This document shows positions 6,643 to 10,840 of a stretch of 10,840 nt of DNA, one piece after another. Position 1 is the first letter of the stretch. Each line of letters opens with the position of its first letter. The position numbers and the translations under genes are program-made. The notes under the pieces were generated by a model. The model did not search any database. It was given only the letters and a program-made list of their open reading frames with translations, and had not been told where the DNA came from. The DNA is from Lachnospiraceae bacterium (GTDB taxonomy: Bacteria; Bacillota; Clostridia; Lachnospirales; Lachnospiraceae), in contig JAFUXY010000204.1 of the NCBI GenBank assembly GCA_017477005.1, forward strand, positions 1 through 10,840. Reading direction: 5' to 3'.

Positions 6643-7122
6643 ATGAATAAACGTGAAGAAGATATGATGAACGCCCTGTGGGATAAGGGAGAGCCGATGA
6701 CAAGTGTGGATCTCGAAGAAATACTGGATAGTGCCAAGTGGAATCATGCGGCGATATTTCGGGTAATTAAGGCATTGTTGTCAAAGAATCTTATTGAGGA
6801 GTGCGGAACACAGTTAAGGGGCAAGCAGTGGACACGGAAATTCAGACCTGTGATCAGTCGTGAAGAGTATATGGCGCAATATCTTGTTGACAGAGGCATA
6901 AATACGAATTCGCTTGGGCTTATTGCTGCAGCTGTAGTTGAGCGAAGTCATGGAACATCTTCAGAAGATGAAAAACTTATATCAGAATTAGAATCAATCA
7001 TAGCTGAGATAAAGGAGCGGGCGAAAAGTGCAGATCAATGTGTATCTTTTTCTGGCATTGGTGGTTTTGATCTTGCTTCGGATGATAGTACCCGTAGAAT
7101 TACCACCGATGGAGGGGCTTAA
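6643..7122 (+). CDS. BlaI/MecI-family transcriptional repressor
   Basis: 159 residues. An N-terminal winged helix (about 1-70) has the family pattern: REEDMMNALWDKGEPMTSVDL, a recognition-helix region around NHAAIFRVIKALLSKNLIE, and a beta wing with GKQWTRKFRPVISREEY. A C-terminal dimerisation helix spans about 75-128. BlaI-type repressors dimerise on palindromes and are released when a partner membrane protease is activated. The ATG at 6643 is chosen over one 6 codons upstream because AAGGGAG lies 5 bp before it. Residues from about 129 on (CVSFSGIGGFDLAS and following) look unlike the family and are the out-of-frame reading of the next gene, which overlaps by 95 bp, so the original stop may have been lost. 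It heads an operon with a broken M56 sensor and an unknown protein. Confidence 0.83.
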   Translation: MNKREEDMMNALWDKGEPMTSVDLEEILDSAKWNHAAIFRVIKALLSKNLIEECGTQLRGKQWTRKFRPVISREEYMAQYLVDRGINTNSLGLIAAAVVERSHGTSSEDEKLISELESIIAEIKERAKSADQCVSFSGIGGFDLASDDSTRRITTDGGA

Positions 7123-7792
7123 AGTGGTATCTATATATCATCCGATCATGTTCTTGGTCCACGAAGAATTGATTGGGGATGTTTCGGCCGCAGATATTTT
7201 GATATGGACGTGGCTGATTGTGGCTGTTTTTCTTGTGGCAAGGTTCATCATAAAGTATATAAGATTTATTAGCGGACTTAGAAAAAGCGCATTTTCGGAT
7301 CAGAAACTTGAATATTATTGGAGTGATGTGATAGGTGATAAGGATAAAGATGGAATCTCAATCATGCGTAACCGGCACATTGATACTCCTATCAGCGTTG
7401 GCATTATACATTAGATGATTATGATCCCGGAGCACATTGGTTCCGATGATATCGACCTGATCATCAGACATGAGTTTGAACATATAAAAAGCGGGGTTCT
7501 TTTGATCAAATTTTGCATCAACATACTCTGCTGTGTGTTCTGGTTCAATCGTTCTGAGGTGTTCACTGCCTATCAACGTGATGCCAGGAAGAAGGACAGG
7601 TTAAGGGGAACATGGACATTAGGAGAATATGAGCGTTCTTATAGGCGATATTTTGTAGATGTTGTAAAAGCGGCGGATTCCTATTGGCGGGTAGGAGATG
7701 AATTTGACAAGGACATCATCAGGGGTATAACACGTGAGGATGTTGAACAGTACATCAGCTCCGATGGCTCGGAGCTTACACTAAATAAATAA
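7028..7792 (+). pseudogene. BlaR1/M56-type membrane metalloprotease, interrupted by in-frame TAG
   Basis: GTG start with GGAG 10 bp upstream, overlapping the repressor gene. Codons 1-128 encode two membrane segments (about 5-22 and 56-78) and end in TPISVGIIH. TAG follows at 7412-7414, and the same frame then continues with MIMIPEHI and the zinc motif HEFEH (codons 148-152, HExxH), as expected in M56 proteases, where these pieces are contiguous. A third hydrophobic segment follows (about 157-170). The downstream glutamate ligand segment (usually a CDE-like motif) is not recognisable, and the extracellular penicillin-binding sensor domain of true BlaR1 is absent: 254 codons against nearly 600 for BlaR1. 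Either this is a decaying sensor or the TAG is read through. The second half could start at ATG 7415, but it has no ribosome binding site of its own. A sequencing error is also possible. Confidence 0.72.
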
Positions 7793-7833
7793 GGAGACGA
7801 GGTGATTGACCCAATATTATAGGAGGTTATGGC

Positions 7834-8790
7834 ATGTTCTTATCAGCAGTTAATAATAATTATCACGGGACATATTCTGTGAATAGAAACACGGGCAGGC
7901 GGGATTCATTTCCATATTCAGTCAAGGTCGAAGGGGACGGTCGCTTGAATAATCGAAAAAGTTTGTTCGATTTTGCAACTGTTACGATTACGGAGCATAT
8001 GTTAAGTGACAAATACGGTAAAACTGTCACGAATGGTCCGCGGATACAACCTCAGACTCTGGGTTGCAAACAGACTGGAGACTATGAAGAAATCCCGGAT
8101 GAGACAATAAAGTCGGTGAAATTACCGGATTCGTTTGAGGGCTTGAAAGAATGCAGCGTGTATTATCATGGACGCCAGATATCTGAATACGAGCTTATTC
8201 AAACAGCAGTGGCAGCAGGAAAGATAGAACTTCCGGAAAATCCCGAACACAAAGTCGCATTTGGACTTGCCAGGGAAGCATTTAAAGTATTAGTGCAGGA
8301 CGAGGCAAAGCCTAAATATCCGGGATCGACGACATTGTATTCTGAAGATAGGAAATATACATTTACAGAGGATACCAATGGGAAATTGAAAATGCACCTG
8401 ATAGAGGATGAAGCTATGGGTGCATCCTTAGAAGATATTTCAAATTGGATCATGAGTGGCACACCGAACAGGAACATAGAAACAAGATATTTGAATTATC
8501 TTAAGACAGCAGATCCTGATCTGTATGACAAGGCACAGCATATAGGTACGGAGGTCAGGACGTATGGGTTCATGGAGGATTTGTATGGACAGGGAGTTCT
8601 GAGTGAGAAGCAAAATTCCTACGATCTTGGGTTGTTGGGGATGCTCTTCGGGAAAAATCCTGATGGGATGCGTTTATTATTGCATGAATGCAAGGAATCC
8701 GGCAACTTTCTGGGACTTCTGAATATGTATGACCCTTACGGAGCGGCAGGTCTGAAAAAGCTGCGGGAGGAACAGAAAGAATTGGTATAG
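7834..8790 (+). CDS. Uncharacterised 318-residue protein in the BlaI operon
   Basis: Not recognised. The ATG is preceded by a strong AGGAGG 7 bp upstream, and the gene starts 41 bp after the M56 remnant, so it is probably in the repressor operon. No signal peptide, membrane segment or cysteine cluster is seen. The N-terminus is polar and asparagine/tyrosine-rich (SAVNNNYHGTYSVNRNTG). The middle (about 95-130) has a KLPDSFEGL segment and YYHGRQISEYELIQ. About 190-240 is acidic and helical. The C-terminus (about 245-318) is helical and glycine-containing, ending in a charged KKLREEQKELV. Codon use is more A+T-rich than in the flanking housekeeping genes, consistent with acquisition. Its N-terminal S..NN.Y pattern recalls that of the FliD-C-like protein at 1737-2255, but the match is short. 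The function is unknown. Confidence 0.75.
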   Translation: MFLSAVNNNYHGTYSVNRNTGRRDSFPYSVKVEGDGRLNNRKSLFDFATVTITEHMLSDKYGKTVTNGPRIQPQTLGCKQTGDYEEIPDETIKSVKLPDSFEGLKECSVYYHGRQISEYELIQTAVAAGKIELPENPEHKVAFGLAREAFKVLVQDEAKPKYPGSTTLYSEDRKYTFTEDTNGKLKMHLIEDEAMGASLEDISNWIMSGTPNRNIETRYLNYLKTADPDLYDKAQHIGTEVRTYGFMEDLYGQGVLSEKQNSYDLGLLGMLFGKNPDGMRLLLHECKESGNFLGLLNMYDPYGAAGLKKLREEQKELV

Positions 8791-8822
8791 AAGATTATAC
8801 TGCTTTTGCAGAGGATAAACAC

Positions 8823-8850
8823 TTGACATTTCGGCTATTTTTGCTATCAT
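8823..8850 (+). promoter_or_regulatory. SigA promoter of a short transcription unit
   Basis: -35 TTGACA (8823-8828), a 16-bp spacer, and -10 TATCAT (8845-8850), with a second A/T-rich hexamer TATAAT overlapping just downstream. CTTGACAT at the -35 box is repeated in inverted form as ATGTCAAG at 8876-8883, so the -35 box may lie in an operator or the two may pair. The predicted start near 8857 is only about 40 nt from a terminator-like hairpin. Confidence 0.6.
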
Positions 8851-8895
8851 ATAATCAGCATTTGGGCTGGCAGAGATGTCAAGGTCCAACCTACC

Positions 8896-8925
8896 GGCGG
8901 GGGGACTCCCCGCCATTTTTATTTT
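8896..8925 (+). terminator. Intrinsic terminator or attenuator hairpin
   Basis: GGCGGGG pairs perfectly with CCCCGCC (7 G-C pairs, 5-nt loop) and is followed by ATTTTTATTTT. It can end the BlaI operon, the short RNA started at 8823-8850, or act as an attenuator ahead of the decayed reading frame at 8938. Confidence 0.85.
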
Positions 8926-8937
8926 GGGAGAAATGTT

Positions 8938-9233
8938 TTGAAGATACTAAGTATTCATGTAGATAATTGATTGATGAATTGCCGGATGATAGCGTTAGAG
9001 TTATGATTGAGCTTATGAGCAGGATGCCTAAAACCACACAAATAAACATTGTTTCCAATCCCATGAAAGGCAAGACAAATAAAGAAAGGAAAAGGGCTGC
9101 ATTTGAAAGGATGAAAAAACTTCGGAAGTTGGCGGTTGAACACAAAATAGAAGATATTGAGGCGGCACGAATGCGACGCAAAGCTAGTCCCGCAGGGGCA
9201 TTCCTATGCGATTTGTGTGTCCTATTGGACTAA
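8938..9233 (+). pseudogene. Decayed small antitoxin-like reading frame
   Basis: A GGGAG site (8926-8930) lies 7 bp before a TTG codon at 8938 that reads MKILSIHVDN and then stops. A one-base frame change near 8961-8967 enters a frame with LIDELPDDSVRVMIELMSRM, a pattern seen at the N-terminus of small Firmicute antitoxin-like proteins, then a basic linker (NKERKRAAFERMKKLRKLA) and IEDIEAARMRRK. After about codon 72 of that frame (near 9183) the sequence turns into unrelated cysteine/leucine residues, suggesting that the true C-terminus is lost. No toxin gene is adjacent. The family guess is a recollection of pattern only; it could instead be a real small protein starting at TTG 8967 or ATG 9003, though neither has a ribosome binding site. 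Confidence 0.4.
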
Positions 9234-9245
9234 CTTCGTGTCGCA

Positions 9246-9289
9246 GGTTTTTGAGGAAATATGATTAAATCAGTGCTTCCCTAATACAG
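9246..9289. repeat. Dispersed 44-bp repeat, copy 2
   Basis: 38 of 44 bases identical to 2349-2392, same orientation. The inner inverted repeat is imperfect here (TTGAGGAA against TTCCCTAA). Like copy 1 it lies just beyond the 3' end of a minus-strand gene (here hydE, 64 bp away) and at the edge of A+T-rich DNA. Confidence 0.75.
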
Positions 9290-9352
9290 TCGAGATAGAA
9301 CAACGGATGAAAACCCGCAAAGGCATATAAATACTGAGTTTGTGGAATTCAA

Positions 9353-10411
9353 TCAAAACCCCGCAGGATCGCCGCGGCTCTCCACCACCTGGTAGCCGAT
9401 TCGCTCCACCCGTATCGACAAGCAGCGAATGCATTCGGCGGCTTCATCCCCGGTGCAGATTTTGTTGTCGTACAGCAGGTATTTTCCGCGAACGTCTCCG
9501 GGAGAGAGGTTTGGCATCATGACATTGGCACCAGCCAAAATCCCTTTTTCCCGACCGAACGCATCGGCTGTGCCAAGCGCTGTCGTGGCGGGGAGCAGCA
9601 CCTTCGGAAGAATCAGCCGGATCACGGACAAAAGCCGGAGCGTCAGCTCCACTGAACCGGCAGGCTGATCGGCAAAATCCGTATCGTGATGCGGGATGAA
9701 GGGACCGATTCCCACCATCTGCGGCTGAAATTCCTGCAAAAAACGCAGGTCGGCGACCAAATCCGCGGTCTGCTGCCACGGCGAACCGACCATCATCCCG
9801 CAGCCCACCTGGTAGCCGATTTTCTGAAGGGTCTTCAGGCATTGCATGCGGTGCGTAAACGACATATCTTGCGGATGCAGCCTTTCATAATGTGCTTTGC
9901 TGGCGGTTTCATGGCGCAGCAAATAGCGATCGGCGCCGGCTTCAAACCAGCGCCGATAGCTTTCTTCCTCGTGTTCTCCGACCGAGAGGGTGATCGCGCA
10001 ATCCGGATGGCGTTTCCGAATCGCCGCGACGATCGAAGCGATCCGTTCCTCAGTAAAATAGGGATCCTCCCCGCCCTGCAGTACAAAGGTGCGAAAGCCG
10101 AGCGCATACCCGCTGTCGCTGCAGGTGACAATCTGTTCCTCTGTCAAGCGATAACGCTCGGCCGTTGCATTGCCGCGGCGGATCCCGCAGTAATAGCAGT
10201 TGTTCTTGCAAAAATTCGTAAATTCGATCAGGCCTCGGAGGTAGACGCTTTTGCCATAATAGCGTTCCCGAATCGTCCTGGCCTTTTGCGAAAGGTATTC
10301 TGCGAACTGCGGATTGCGAAAGAAGAGCAGGGAGGAAAATTCCTCGTCGGTCAGATCTCTTGTCTCCGCGAGCTTGTCCGCCAATTCGTAGTAATAGGAT
10401 AATTCACTCAT
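9353..10411 (-). CDS. hydE: [FeFe]-hydrogenase maturation radical SAM enzyme HydE
   Basis: 352 residues. HydE is a radical S-adenosylmethionine enzyme that helps build the 2Fe subcluster of the [FeFe]-hydrogenase H-cluster with HydG and HydF. The radical SAM motif CX3CX2C is at C68, C72 and C75, preceded by the HydE-type segment RGLIEFTNF. Further family landmarks are LQGGEDPYF, GMMVGSPWQQT, GPFIPHHDTDF, PATTALGT and ANVMMPNLSP. The optional second cluster motif CX7CX2C is intact at C319, C327 and C330. The length matches known HydE and the motifs separate it from BioB. The ATG at 10411 (or the TTG just before it) directly abuts the TGA of the upstream kinase gene, and no strong ribosome binding site is seen, which suggests translational coupling. 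No hydF, hydG or hydrogenase gene is in the window. Confidence 0.92.
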   Translation of the reverse strand: MSELSYYYELADKLAETRDLTDEEFSSLLFFRNPQFAEYLSQKARTIRERYYGKSVYLRGLIEFTNFCKNNCYYCGIRRGNATAERYRLTEEQIVTCSDSGYALGFRTFVLQGGEDPYFTEERIASIVAAIRKRHPDCAITLSVGEHEEESYRRWFEAGADRYLLRHETASKAHYERLHPQDMSFTHRMQCLKTLQKIGYQVGCGMMVGSPWQQTADLVADLRFLQEFQPQMVGIGPFIPHHDTDFADQPAGSVELTLRLLSVIRLILPKVLLPATTALGTADAFGREKGILAGANVMMPNLSPGDVRGKYLLYDNKICTGDEAAECIRCLSIRVERIGYQVVESRGDPAGF

Positions 10412-10414
10412 CAA

Positions 10415-10840
10415 TCACATCAATCTCTCAAGTGTTTTATACAATTCCTCGGGCTCCACCGGTTTGGACAGATGCGCATTCATACCGGCGTTCATGGATT
10501 TCTGTACGTCCGTCTCCACATCGTTCGAAGTCAGCGCGATGATTGGCACAGTCCTTGCATCGGAACGGTCGAGACCTCGGATAGCCTCTGTGACCTCGAG
10601 TCCGCTCATCACCGGCATATTCACATCCATCAAAATAGCATTGTACTGTCCCTCTCGGCTTTGTGTAAACCGATCGAGAGCCTTTTGTCCATTGTCAGCA
10701 ATATCCACCAACACGCCGCAGGCAGAAAGCATCTGTTTCAGGATTTCGGCGTTGATCAGCATATCCTCCGCCATCAGTATCCGCTTTCCGCGCAGCTTTG
10801 GATGTGGTGTATTGACCTCGAGATTTTGTTGGTGTCCGGC
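10415..10840 (-). CDS. Receiver domain of a probable hybrid sensor histidine kinase, C-terminal fragment
   Basis: The last 141 codons of a gene that starts beyond the right edge. After a linker with PKLRGKRILMAED, a complete CheY-like receiver domain follows: acidic pocket E-D in AEDMLIN (the usual N after the D is M), the phospho-acceptor aspartate in ILMDVNMPVMSG, the switch threonine in ALTSND, and the conserved lysine in LSKPVEP, ending with a helix EELYKTLERLM. The linker LRGKRIL... leading into such a domain at the very C-terminus is typical of hybrid histidine kinases, so the missing part probably holds HisKA and HATPase domains. It would receive phosphate internally or pass it to an Hpt protein. 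Its stop touches the hydE start. The signal is unknown. Confidence 0.82.
   Translation of the reverse strand, partial: AGHQQNLEVNTPHPKLRGKRILMAEDMLINAEILKQMLSACGVLVDIADNGQKALDRFTQSREGQYNAILMDVNMPVMSGLEVTEAIRGLDRSDARTVPIIALTSNDVETDVQKSMNAGMNAHLSKPVEPEELYKTLERLM

Noticed and set aside
7412..7414. TAG read as pyrrolysine
   Set aside because: No pyl genes in the window, M56 proteases are not known to use pyrrolysine, and the rest of the protein also looks decayed.
8891..9181. Minus-strand hydrophobic frame of 96 codons
   Set aside because: The hydrophobic look comes from antisense of a lysine- and glutamate-rich frame, and it overlaps the terminator hairpin; no ribosome binding site.
9686..10402. 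238-codon plus-strand open frame opposite hydE
   Set aside because: Antisense shadow of an unambiguous hydE; no independent coding evidence.
1..10840. CRISPR array, tRNA, rRNA, integrase, transposase or riboswitch
   Set aside because: No regularly spaced repeats, cloverleaf, rRNA-like segments or recombinase motifs were recognised, and the leaders are too short for a known riboswitch.

Overview
The window looks like chromosomal DNA of an anaerobic, motile Firmicute, probably a Clostridia/Lachnospiraceae-type organism. The reasons are an [FeFe]-hydrogenase maturase (HydE), a TrkA/TrkH potassium system, near-consensus SigA promoters, strong GGAG-type ribosome binding sites, and one good SigD (sigma-28) flagellar-class promoter. 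This assignment is inferred from gene content, not from a marker gene.

Left part, minus strand: the first 34 codons of trkH, preceded by complete trkA with its own SigA promoter. Next is a 172-residue protein resembling the C-terminal part of the flagellar cap protein FliD, with a SigD promoter and an intrinsic terminator. Then comes a galactokinase-family gene whose stop codon lies inside a 44-bp dispersed repeat. galK and the next operon are divergent, and both promoters are clear.

Centre, plus strand: a GCS2-type glutamate-cysteine ligase-like gene is followed by a glutathionylspermidine-synthase-like ATP-grasp ligase. Together they look like a two-step gamma-glutamyl/thiol peptide pathway whose product cannot be named from the sequence. 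This is the best candidate for an undescribed system.

About 6480-9245: a visibly more A+T-rich accessory block. It holds a BlaI-type repressor, a BlaR1/M56-type membrane protease broken by an in-frame TAG and lacking a sensor domain, an unrecognised 318-residue protein, a compact promoter-hairpin unit, and a decayed antitoxin-like reading frame. The second copy of the 44-bp repeat marks its right edge.

Right part, minus strand: the C-terminal receiver domain of a probable hybrid histidine kinase, which runs off the window, abuts hydE with apparent translational coupling.
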